NCBI GenBank assembly: GCA_009193035.1
Contig: SWDT01000120.1
Coordinates: forward strand, 1-64,000
Direction: 5' to 3'
From: Halicephalobus mephisto
Taxonomy: Eukaryota; Nematoda; Chromadorea; Rhabditida; Panagrolaimidae
DNA: 64,000 nt
Numbering within the stretch: position 1 is the stretch's first letter; each line of letters opens with the position of its first letter. The position numbers and the translations under genes were made by a program. Positions 45,144 through 55,163 of the stretch are shown in pieces. The notes below the pieces were generated by a model, which was given only the letters and a program-made list of their open reading frames with translations, made no database searches and had not been told where the DNA came from.

Positions 45144-46130
45144 AACACCTTAATTTTCGAGAAAATTGGAAATAAATAAACTCAGCACCAGAGATTTGCA
45201 TTATCAAACTTCATACTCAAAGTTCAAAGTCCAAGTTAATCATAAAAGTTCGAAATTGATTGCCAATTGATGATTAACTTGGACTATCAAAGTCGATATT
45301 CAAAGTTCGAAATCAAAGTTTGACTCCGAAGTTGATTACTAAAGTTAATCATAAAAGTTCGACATCAAAATTGACTTCGAAATTGATAGTCCAAGTCAAT
45401 CATCAATTGGCAATCAAAGTTCGAAATCGAAGTTTGACTCCGAAGTTGATTACTAAAGTTGATCATAAAAGTTCGACATCAAAATTGACTTCGAAATTGA
45501 TAGTCCAAGTCAATCATCAATTGGCAATCAAAGTTGATATTCAAAGTTCGAAATCGAAGTTTGACTCCGAAGTTGATTACTAAAGTTAATCATAAAAGTT
45601 CGACATCAAAATTGACTTCGAAGTTAATCATAAAAGGTCAAAATTTTGAACTTTCATGTTAAGACATAATTTATAAGTCATGTTTGAATTGGAAAAATTT
45701 CATTATTTTTTCACTATCAATTCAGATAGAACTGCTTTTTGAAATAGAAAAAATTCATGTTTCTTAATAAAAAAAATCTAAATTTTAATCTAGAATCCTA
45801 AATTCTAACTTTGATGAAAAAAAACACATTTCTCGCTCAATAAAAAAAGGGAAAATTTAAGCAAAAAATATTTTTTAATTTCATTTTCTATTATTATAGA
45901 ATTCTATATTTTTTATAATCTTTATATTAAAATTTTATATTTTTTTATAATTTTTTGAATTTTAATTTTATATTTTTTTATAATCTTTATATTCAAATTT
46001 TGTATTTTTTTTATAATTTTTAAATTCCAATTTTATATTTTTTTATAATTTTTAAATTTCAATTTTATATTTTTTTATAATTTTTAAATTCCAATTTTAT
46101 ATACAATAACTTTTACTTAAATTCGAAAAT
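45144..46130. repeat. Intergenic minisatellite between convergent genes
   Basis: 45190-45650 has three to four units of about 118-130 bp containing AAGTTGATTACTAAAGTTAA, AAAGTTCGACATCAAAATTG and CAAGTCAATCATCAATTGGC. Short arms inside a unit are inverted (CAATTGATGATTAACTTGGA / TCAATCATCAATTG). 45880-46110 is TATATTTTTTTATAATTTTT repeats. The 3' ends of the channel gene and INTS13 face each other here. Confidence 0.8.
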
Positions 46131-49100
46131 TTAACTTTTATCTTCGCCTTCTTCGACTTCAGATCCGTCCGTTCCGTTTTCGTCTTCAATTATTTCCCCG
46201 TCAGAATCGTAGACTCTTTTTCTGTTAGGTTTTTCTGGAGCTGGAGAAGGATTTTGTTTAGTTGGATCATCTTCGAAAATTTGACCTTTGTAAAGTTCGA
46301 TTTTGAAATTCGGACGGAAACATAACGGTTCTTGTCTGTCAGGAGATCTCTGGACACCCGGATTTACAGTAACAATACAGTCAACTGAGGTTTTTCTTAC
46401 AGTAACGTAATTTTCAAGGATATTGCAAAATGTAAAAATATATTGATCAAAAAGATTTTTTTTGTGCCAATTGAGATAAACTAGGATATCGTATATTACG
46501 AAGACGAATTTATCCAATCTGAAATTATTTTTAAATTAAGTGATTTCATTTTTGGTTGGATTTCGTGATTTTCGAAAATTTCGCATTTTTGGACAAAAAT
46601 TAATTTTCAAAGACGGACAAGAAATCAAGTACCCTATATATACAGAATTCAGAAGTCCTCAGATCTATCTAAGAAGAATAAATTTCGTAAAAATTAATTA
46701 CGAAATCGCCACTGCACAAAATCGAAATTACCATGTAGATTATTTCAGTTTTTAGAAAGTCCTAGAAATTCGCGTCGGGACCATTTCGTGAGAATTTAAT
46801 ATATGAGTTTCATAAAATATAATTAATTATGAAATTATAAAACAATAAAGAACCATAATTTTAAACCATTTTCACTTCTAAAAACTTTCAAAAATTCGCG
46901 TTGGGACCATTTCGTGGAAATTTAATATATGAGTTTCATAAAATATAATTAATTATGAAATTATAAAATTATGAAACAATAAAGAACCAGAATTTTAAAG
47001 CATTTTCACTTCTAAAAACTTTCAAAAATTCGCGTTGGGACCATTCCGTGAAAATTTAATATATGAGTTTTAAAAATCTTACTTTAATTTTTGTTCTTGG
47101 GTTTTAGTGTAATTTTGAATAGATTCTTGAACTTCTTTGACGAAATTTTTTATTTCGTTTTGAACCGTGACTTCTGAATCCGGTTCTTTGGATACAATAC
47201 TGTTGTAAAATCGAGAATATTTTTGTTCTTTAGTAAAATGTAACAAATCTTCGCCGATGTGGCCGTCACGCCGGATATTTCTCCTTATATCGCTGACGAA
47301 TTCCATGTTGAAGTTGTGTACTGTAACTTTCAGAGGATTCTGGACTTCAGAAGGATACTTCATTTCCAAATACGGATCCGGTTCTTCTATGAAAATTCTT
47401 TCTTCTTTGGATTCTGGTTCTATCTGGTGATTTTCCATTAAAAAATTCAAAAATTCTTCCGTAAATTCCATTCCGGTAGAAATTCCGCAAGATGTTTGAG
47501 AAATTTCTTCGTTTAAAACATTATCGAACATGAATTGCTGACTTTTCACTGAAAAAAAATCTTTAAAAAATTTTTAAATTTAAAATTTACATTTTTCTCC
47601 AACACTTAGGGACTGAACCAGCATCCCGGACCGGTAGACGTCGAATGTGAGCATGTGCGTTATGATTTTTCCCGGAACATTTTCAACCAAAATGTTACTG
47701 GGCAAAACCGCTTCTAACCAGATGGATTTTCCCTTCCTCAAGAACCCAGTAACGCAAAGGGTAGGTCGACCCAGAGCATCCACAGGGGTGGCGTAGAGTC
47801 CTTCTTCTCTGAGAGGATACTAAATTTGATATATAAAAACTTAAATAATAAGAAGCTAAAAATTCACATATCAAAATAAATAATAATAAGAAGATACTAA
47901 AATCAATATATAAAGGTACAAAAAATAAAAGTTGATATATAAAAAATAAGAAAATTAATATATCGAAATAAGAAAAACTAAAAATTTATATATGAAAATA
48001 AAAAAATGCATTAAGTCATATATGAAAAAAAAAATAAAAGTTGATATATAAGAAATAATAAAATTAATATATGAAAATAATAAGATAAACTGAAAATTAA
48101 TATATTGAAATAATAAAAAATATAAAAGTCATATATAAAAAAATAAAAGTTGATATATAAGAAGTAATAAAATTAATATATGAAAATAATAAATAATGAG
48201 AAAAACTAAAAATTCATATATGGAAATTTAAAAAATGCATAAGTCATATATGGAAAAAATAAAAGTTGATATATAAGTTACGATTAATATTTAATTTCGA
48301 AAACTTACAGCATCTTTCCGCAGTTTCTGGACTGGATTACACCACCGAAGCTTTACAGTATTATATCCGCCTTCGGGAGCCGGCTGGAAGATGGGAGAGC
48401 CGTCGTTGAGCAATCCAGCTGCTTCTAGATGTTTGTGAAGTGCCTTAGGGTGTAAAATTTCCACATCATATTCACTAGTATTGTAAGGTGAAGATTCTTC
48501 TTTCATCGGAATCCCGGATATCGTAGTAGAAATCAAATCATAAGCTTCCATGATTATTCGTCGAAGATAAGCGTTGATTCCGCGTCCGGTGATAGTGTAC
48601 ATTTTACAGTAAACTTTTCCATCGTTGAGCGATTTCGAAACAGGTTTGACGTCGACAGGAACGTCGTTGAAGTCCTCAGCGATGTTCAAAATGAAAACTT
48701 GGAGACTGTGGATCGGCACTTGTGTCCCGTTGGCGGCTTCGTCGATGATCCGATTTTTGTCGTTCATATTGACTACCGTACTTTCGCAAAAATAGTCAAA
48801 TTCTTTTTGAACATCGTTGAAGGACGTAATAACGAACAATGTACAGTTATTTTGTAGTTGATATTTCGTCCGATTACTGTAATACGGCTCGATTTCTCGT
48901 TTTTGTTCGACTGCACTGTGATAGTCAAAAATCGGAGATAAATTTTCCGAAATTTCGTGGGCTTTTTTCTGCCATGGGGTGTATTCGTTGAAACATTCGA
49001 TTGCTTGAGACAGAGAATTAACAATCGAACACGTAAATGGATCAATTTCAGGATTAACATCAGCACATCCTTGTTCGAACAAGGCCTGGACAAATTCGTC

Positions 49101-49800
49101 CTGATTCAGAGCCACACTGTGCCATTTTTTGTAAACCAACTGAGTACTGACTTCTGAAATCAGAAACCTCGTATGATGAGTCCCACCAGGAAGTATATCC
49201 GTTACGATCCTTTGAAATTCCACAGCAGCATCGATGGCACAATTCCACAAAGTCTTAGGAGCTAATCCTATTTTGTTCTGCTTCGTTCCGTCCTTATATG
49301 ACACCTCACATTCCTAAATTAAAAGAAATTATTTTTATATAAACCTCTAAATTCAAAAATACAAAATTTCTACACAACTAATCCTAAAATTATTTTTATA
49401 TAAAACTAATTCTAAAATTATGTTTCATATAAAGATTACTCTAAATTTTAAAAAGTAGTTACTATTCATATAAAAATTATTCTGAATTTAAAAAATGTAA
49501 AATTGTTTATATAAAAATTATTCTAAAATTTAATTTCATATAAAATTCCATCCCTAAATTTAAAAACAAAACTCTACATTTCTGAATTAATTTTTTATAT
49601 AAAATTTATCTCAAATTAAATGACAAATTTTTAAAATTTTAAATTTTTAAACAAATTTTTTATGCGAAATTCTACATTCCTAAATTTCAATATTTTTATA
49701 TAAAACTTACTATTTCAGCGAATTTCGCAAATTTAGGACCACGATCAAGGATTAGAATTGCTTTATGGTATGGACTTTGGACAGTGGCTAAGTAATCCAT
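46131..49800 (-). CDS. ints13: INTS13 / Asunder, Integrator complex subunit 13
   Basis: Five exons join in phase on the minus strand: 49800-49711, 49313-48309, 47819-47591, 47548-47083 and 46518-46131 (725 residues; human INTS13 is 706). Exon 1 reads 'SPYHKAILILDRGPKFA', the start of the VWA-like domain. Exon 2 has 'IGLAPKTLWNCAIDAAVEFQ' and the diagnostic 'DLISTTISGIPMKEE' with 'EYDVEILHPKALHKHL'. Exon 3 has 'GKSIWLEAV' and 'GKIITHMLTFDVYRSG', and exon 4 the 'EEFLNFLMENHQ' part. INTS13 pairs with INTS14/INTS10 in the nuclear Integrator arm that binds nucleic acid and transcription factors; in flies it is also needed for dynein localisation in spermatocytes. The last exon, with an acidic 'DSDGEIIEDENGTDGSEVEE' tail, is reached by a 564-nt repeat-filled intron and is less certain. 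Without it, exon 4 would simply run into a TAA at its donor. Confidence 0.92.
46780..47075. repeat. Tandem repeat of about 118 bp in INTS13 intron 4
   Basis: Two and a half units share TTCGCGTTGGGACCATTTCG, TATATGAGTTTCATAAAATA and CTTCTAAAAACTTTCAAAAA. The GCG-T-GGGACC core resembles strings scattered elsewhere in the window (11490, 13845, 33860). Confidence 0.85.
47850..48295. repeat. AT tandem repeat in INTS13 intron 2
   Basis: Units of about 50-90 bp built on AAAATAAAAGTTGATATATA and AATAAAATTAATATATGAAA repeat across nearly the whole intron. Confidence 0.8.
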
Positions 49801-49888
49801 GGGAGTAACGACTGAAGCCAAAAAAACGATTTAGTTCAAAACCGCCATAGAATTTTCGCGGCAGGATACTCCGAAATGCACCTTTCAC

Positions 49889-50231
49889 AGGTTCTCTGAA
49901 ATCATACTTAACCGAATGAAATCAACAAATAAGAGCTCCTGACTGTAATTTCCACATTATTTGATTTTCGCTGAATGCAACCGATGGCAGGATTGTAATT
50001 TAACAGAATATTGAGTCTAATTCAGTGTAATCAAAGTGTTTGGATCATGTTTGTTTCCAGTTAAAAAAGTATTAATACGTTGATTATACTTAATTAGAAT
50101 CAATTTTCTGTTAAATTGCAATCCTGCCATCGATTGAGTTCCGTTAGAATCAAATAATGTGAAAACTACAGTCAGAGGCTCTTAGATGTGTGATTCCATT
50201 GAGTTAGACGTGATTTCAGAACCACCTATGT
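49889..50231. mobile_element. Foldback element upstream of INTS13
   Basis: Left arm (about 49889-50035) and right arm (about 50090-50231) are long imperfect reverse complements. Shared words include GGTTCT..GAAATCA at the ends, CACATTATTTGATT, CGATGGCAGGATTG, AATTTAACAGAA and TCTAATT-AGT-TAATCAA near the centre. The arms are about 140 bp with a loop of about 55 bp. There is no open frame. It starts about 90 bp upstream of the INTS13 ATG, so it may sit in the promoter or 5' UTR. Confidence 0.82.
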
Positions 50232-50244
50232 TCTTCGTTATGTC

Positions 50245-50559
50245 ACATTTCTGTCCCAAACATCTATATTCCAATTTTAAAGTTCAAACTCTACAAAAAT
50301 CACATATAATACTGTAAGAAAACCCATAGATTCTGAATCTGAAATCAGAAGTTGGTTTTCAGGATTCCGAAAATTAATTCTGGATTTTAAAGATAACTGA
50401 AATTTTATATAAAAACTTTATTTAAAAAAGTGAAACTTATCTGAAATGGCTTTTAAAACACTATATAACGAATATAAAGTTATTCAAGATGATTTTTTGT
50501 TTTTAATTTTTAAATGAAAATTGTGAAAATTGGAACATAACTGCTTGGGACAGAAACGT
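50245..50559. mobile_element. Second inverted-repeat element
   Basis: Arms 50245-50278 and 50526-50559 share TTTCTGTCCCAA.CA...AT.TTCCAATTTT (34 bp each, about 80 percent matching). The interior contains the dispersed TAGATTCTGAATCTGAAATC motif also seen at 24985-25360. A related end (GCACTGCTGTTCCAATT) lies at 56538-56560 in a BCAS3 intron. This suggests a third small transposon family. Confidence 0.65.
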
Positions 50560-51290
50560 TTGAAACAAAACTGTTCTATCATGTTTCTCCCAATTTTTTT
50601 AAGTTCATTAAAAATCCCAAATTTTTCCGTTTTTAATTATTTTTTTCTTTTTTAAAAGTACATAATTAAATTTTATAAAATCTTCCTAAATTTTTTAAAA
50701 TTTATTAAAATTTGCAAATTTTTCCGTTTTTAATTATTTTTTCTTTTTTAAAAGTACATAATTAAATTTTATAAAATCTTCCTAAATTTTTTAAAATTTA
50801 TTAAAAATTCCAAATTTTTCTGTTTTTAATTATATTTTTAAATACGTAATTAAAATTTACAAAAACTTCCTAAATTTTAAAAAATTCATTAAAATTCTGA
50901 ATTTTAAAAACTTTTTGAATTATTTTTCGATTTAAAAATTCGTAATTAAAATTTATAAAATTCCAAAGAAATTAAGAACCGAATTCTGATCGATTTTGGA
51001 CTAATTCGGATTCAAAAATCGCAAGAATCGACTTCAAGCCGAAATATTCAATTAAAATTTAAACTCGATTTTTTATTTTCGAATTTGAATTATTTCAAAA
51101 TCAATTTGAATTTGATCCAAAATTCGATTAAAAAGTCCGAAATTGGACAGTTCCGATCTCCAACAATCTACGGCAATAAATTTGGAAATTTCAATTATTT
51201 TAAACACCTTAAATCTTCTCTCATTCCACCATATTTATTTTTAAATTAAACGAGTAAAATGACATTAAATTTCGATCAATGTCCAGAATC
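50560..51290. repeat. AT-rich spacer with tandem repeat
   Basis: 50600-50870 has three units of about 115 bp sharing TTTCCGTTTTTAATTATTTT and AAAAGTACATAATTAAATTT. 50960-51150 is degenerate AATTCGATT repeats. No gene is seen. Confidence 0.7.
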
Positions 51291-51600
51291 ATACTTCCTG
51301 ACCTTTGTTTTCTTGTCGACCGAGAATAAACTCCCTCACTGACCGCCGATCGCATGGGTGAAAGGACAAATCTGGCTAATCAGTGAACTCCCACAGCCTG
51401 TCTACGTGATTTTCCACGACGCACCAAAACTGCTTGTGGACAAAACGTAAGGGACTAAAGAGACGACCCTCGGACTCGATAAAGCTCACGCAGCAACAAC
51501 TTCATTGCCAATATCCCTCGTTCTGATGTCAACTGTCCGTATCCTCAACGATCCCCAAGTGACTCGGATTCGATCCCTACGTCAAAAACATCCCTTTATT
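51291..51600. other. GC-richer unassigned segment downstream of the SRP RNA
   Basis: About 300 bp of clearly higher complexity and GC than its flanks directly follows the SRP RNA terminator (reading minus). No open frame longer than a few dozen codons is credible. I compared it with 7SL, U1-U6, RNase P and tRNA landmarks from memory and found no match. It could be another structured RNA, a pol III element or a diverged SRP RNA copy. Confidence 0.4.
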
Positions 51601-51629
51601 TATAAACTACTTTTAAAAAGTTCAAAAAA

Positions 51630-51930
51630 TAACACTCAGGTCCGAACGTATTGCCATAGCTACTGCCGGTGAACCACTCGTGTCCGCTATCCGATCACTG
51701 TAACCGCGCCGAACCTTTTCCATGCTGGCTTTCGCCCCTGTGGCGTTACGGTTCTGTTTGATCGTCCGGGAACATGCCGACTCCTCAGCACGCACCCTAA
51801 CGCACGCAGTTCTTGACCTGGACGGCCAGTCAACGCAGCCGGCCGACAGCAGTGCTCTACGACTCAGTTCGTCCTCTGAGCGAAGCCACCAAGTAGCTGG
51901 TTTACAGGCGCTCGCCACAACACCCGGCGG
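51630..51930 (-). ncRNA. Signal recognition particle RNA (7SL)
   Basis: On the minus strand the RNA begins near 51928 with GCCGGGTGTTGTGGCGAGCG, then CCTGTAAACCAGCTACTTGG, the Alu-domain sequence (animal 7SL: GCCGGGCGCGGTGGCGCG, CCUGUARUCCCAGCUACU). In the S domain, 51741-51720 reads CAGGGGCGAAAGCCAGCATG. This is the helix-8 signature: a GNAR tetraloop (GAAA) closed by GGC/GCC, with the CAGG...AGCA asymmetric loop bound by SRP54. A run of six T (51629-51624) ends it, as for RNA polymerase III. TATAAG lies about 27 nt upstream of the start. The length of about 300 nt is right. This RNA is the scaffold of the cytoplasmic particle that targets secretory ribosomes to the ER. Overlapping short open frames on both strands are not genes. 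Confidence 0.88.
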
Positions 51931-52345
51931 CCTCTCTCATTCTAAAAACTCTTATACACTAGAAATCCTTCAATTTAGGTAAATTTTAAGGGGATTACTG
52001 TAGAAAATTCCTTCCAAAAACACTCAAATCAGGGGTAATCAAACCCGTAAAATCCAATGGTGGGAACCTTGAAATGACCCGACAAAAAGCAAAGAAGTTA
52101 AAGTCAAAAGTAAATTTTCAAAGATGTACAAAATCCACTTAATCCATCTGATTTTAGGTTTCCTTCTTGATTACTGTACTTCCTAAAGCCATTCAATTGC
52201 AAGATCCTTTTCCACACAGTTGGGTTTATTTCATTAAAACCTGTACAAAAATCGAAAAAACGAGTTTCACCTGCTTCACGTCGGGATTTACAAAAAATAC
52301 TTTTCGAGGATCAATTTCGAAGCTATCGGTACCTAAGTCCTGAGG

Positions 52346-54479
52346 CTATCTTCTGGCAAGGCCTCTTGGATACGCTGTCACAGCATACATGAAAGCAAAA
52401 GCTAGGATAAACAACAACAAAAAAATTGTTTTCACATCCGTTACTTCTTGGTAGAGATACAGTACCACCAACATGATTATTAATTTCACTGAAAAAGTTG
52501 GGTAAATTCTTCAAGTGATTATAAAACTCACGGAAGATAATCGTGTGAAATCTAGTTCCAAAGTTATGGAGTAATTCCGGATTTTGGTCTTGATTGTTGC
52601 CCTCCTCCAGGAATCCAGTCAGGAATCTGACCGCGGACCGCAGATACCTTGTCATTCTGGCTGTGACTGAATCATCGTCTTCCAGAACGTCGTCCGCTTC
52701 TGCCCAATGACTCAACCACAGTATACTACTAAGAATAGTGTACAAAAAAGTGTCCAGCCATTGGAACCCCGTGATCGGATGTGGTCCTCCTCTTATGAAA
52801 TTATCCTGGGTTACTGTAGATCTTTGTGTTTGTTGTTCAACAGTAGGACCTTCTTGTCTGTAGGCAGTCTGACCAATGTGAACATGAATAACAGCGTTGT
52901 CGTCGATACCGTAAGACGCCAAGGTCCGCGAGTCGTTCCTCAGCAGCTGTCCTTGGAAAATAAATCTGATAACTCTGTTGGCCGCAATTTTCTCTGCATA
53001 ATGAGCTCTAAAAAGACAAAATTACATAAAAAAACAAAAGTATTAACCTTTTTAAATCTCCTACTGTGGCGTTGTTGGGGATGACCGCGTTGATTACGGT
53101 ATCGTCCAGATGCTTCAACCTTATCGTCATGACTTCGCCTGGAGGCACAAGTTCGCCTTTTACCGTGCATTTGTCGTAAAATCCATAATCCCTCAGGGTT
53201 CTGTCGTTTTGATCCAGTAAAACTTCGTTAAAAAACAATTTAATCTGTCCATCAGAAGAACACAAACTTCGAAATTCGGCCAATGTCGTTGACAACATAG
53301 TTTCGATCATTTTTGAATTGTTTTGAACTTTCAACTCCACTTTGATGGAATTAGAAGGACCAACAGGAACATCCACCTTCAGCCTCGGGCTCGGCTCCAG
53401 ATTCGCCGCTGCACTTCTTTGGAGATCTCCGAAAATTCCGCTGGCAGTCGGGATCACGTTGGATTCGTTGTTCGAACTTCCTGGACGAGAAAACTCATTC
53501 GAAACTTCCACCGTATCGGATTCACTGTTCATAGTCACGTAACTACCGTAAGCTCTCAGTGTTTCCTCGTTCCAGTAACGACCGTGAACGTCCCGGCCGT
53601 CCGAATTATTCAAATTCCTCCTGTAGGACAGTCTGTATCTCGGGACTTCTTCGTCTTCGTCTCCAGAATACTCCCTCACACCTGTTTGTTTCTGAATATG
53701 TTCCGTAATAAAATCACTAAAAGCCTGATTTTCCAGAGCCTCCGTCACAGTGCTGTTTCCGTTGCCGAAAAAGTTACGTCGCATCGGACTGAAAAAAACT
53801 ACTTTTTCAATTTATTTAATTTAAATTTACCGATTTTCGACTCTAGCCGGGCCAGACACAAGGATCAACGTCGATACATGTGTACTCCAATCAGATTCCA
53901 TTGGAACTCGATAGAACGAATGTCTTCTACTTGGAACATTCATGTCATGAAGCTAAAAACAAAAATTAATATATAAAAACAAAAATTAATATGTAAAAAA
54001 ACAAATTTTATATATAAAAAAACTAATTTCATGTATAAAAAAAAATAAAATTCATAAACCTTAAAAATAAGATTTCATTTACAAGAAATTAAATCCGATA
54101 TATAAGCAATTGTATTTTATAAACAAAAACATGTAAACTTGATATTTAAAAAACTGTTTTGAGCACGAAAATTAAGTTTGATGTGGGAAGTCCCATGATA
54201 ACCGAAATTTCGAAATACTGGGAAATTCCATATATGAAAACTTTCAAAAAGTGAATCCTAACCTCGAGTAGTCTGTGACTCGGAGATGAAAACAGCTGAG
54301 CCACCCAAATCCGGTAATTTAGCGGTTCAAAACCCGTCGAAATCCATGCCAAATACAATAATACCGCAACAAGTACAAAAAACATAATATTTGAAAAATT
54401 CTGCAAAATTTCATTATATATTTTCCTAAAATTGTTGTCTTACCCCGTAATAGGTTAAATCTTTATAAAAATTTAGCAT
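52346..54479 (-). CDS. TMUB-like transmembrane protein with two tandem ubiquitin-like domains
   Basis: Six exons join in phase: 54479-54444, 54400-54263, 53952-53831, 53788-53048, 53007-52532 and 52488-52346 (551 residues). An N-terminal membrane helix (NIMFFVLVAVLLYLAWIS) precedes a long polar acidic region. UBL1 (about 246-312) reads 'SIKVELKVQNN', 'IKLFFNEVLLDQNDRTLRDY'. UBL2 (about 318-395) reads 'MTIRLKHLDDTV', 'VIRFIFQGQLLRNDSRTLAS', 'DNAVIHVHIG'. The C-terminus has hydrophobic helices (LKLIIMLVVLYLY; TIFLLLFILAFAFMYAV). The UBL2-plus-C-terminal-helices plan and the R-x-I-x-QGQLL-D-TL words fit TMUB1/2, ER membrane proteins that link the HRD1/gp78 ERAD machinery to its partners. Vertebrate TMUBs are about half this length with one UBL. 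A HERP-type protein is the alternative. Confidence 0.85.
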
Positions 54480-55163
54480 TTTTATATAAAAATGAAAAAA
54501 TTGAAACAACTAAGTGATTCAATTTCATGCGTCCAACAGGAATGACGGACGCACAACAGTCACACATGACGAACTTCCGGCAGTGCAGCGTTCTTCGTCA
54601 CGGACGATACCTAAGGCAAAAATCCATTTAAAATAACCAAAATTCTTCCGTCACAGTATATCATTTTATTGCTCCTATACATTGGAAAATCTTTTGCAAA
54701 AAAAAATGAGGTGAAATTATAAGACACTTTTTTCATTTACAAAATTAGGCACCAAAAGCAAAAGACTACAATTATATACAAATATGCATAGAAGCCAAAA
54801 ATGAAAGATTTTTTTCGAAAGATTTTTATTTTTTCTGCGTTCAATATTCTAAACTCTAAGAAATCCAAAAATTCCGTCGGATCCCGGCACCTTGGAATGC
54901 CTCTTCGCTGGCGATACCAGTATTAGAAAGACAAAAAAATACAAAAATACAAAAATATAAAAAATACAAAAAATAAATACAAAAAAGGAAAGCCAACCAG
55001 CGCTTCACAAATTGACAATTTCTAAGTAAATTTAATTTTTTTTATAACCGAGAATTTTGGAGATTTTTAAAGGCTTAAAAAGAGACTTAAAATTATGTGA
55101 CCAGCACAAAAAATACGAGATTTTTCAAAAATGACAAGAAATTTCGTTTCATATTTGGCTATA
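54480..55163. other. Spacer between BCAS3 and the TMUB-like gene
   Basis: Both neighbours are on the minus strand, so this holds the BCAS3 3' UTR and the promoter of the TMUB-like gene. 54500-54680 is of mixed composition; 54935-54985 is a run of AAAATACAAA repeats. No additional gene is seen. Confidence 0.55.

Noticed and set aside
51540..51590. Possible tRNA T-arm (GATTCGATCCC)
   Set aside because: No paired T-stem, anticodon arm or acceptor stem could be drawn on either strand. No tRNA was found anywhere in the window.
51622..51982. Two overlapping open frames (98 codons minus, 86 codons plus) in GC-rich DNA
   Set aside because: The segment is SRP RNA by its Alu-domain and helix-8 signatures. 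The frames are by-products of GC content.
52346..54479. Membralin (TMEM259) identity
   Set aside because: Considered because of the chain of membrane segments, but two beta-grasp-like segments and the C-terminal helix pair fit TMUB much better.
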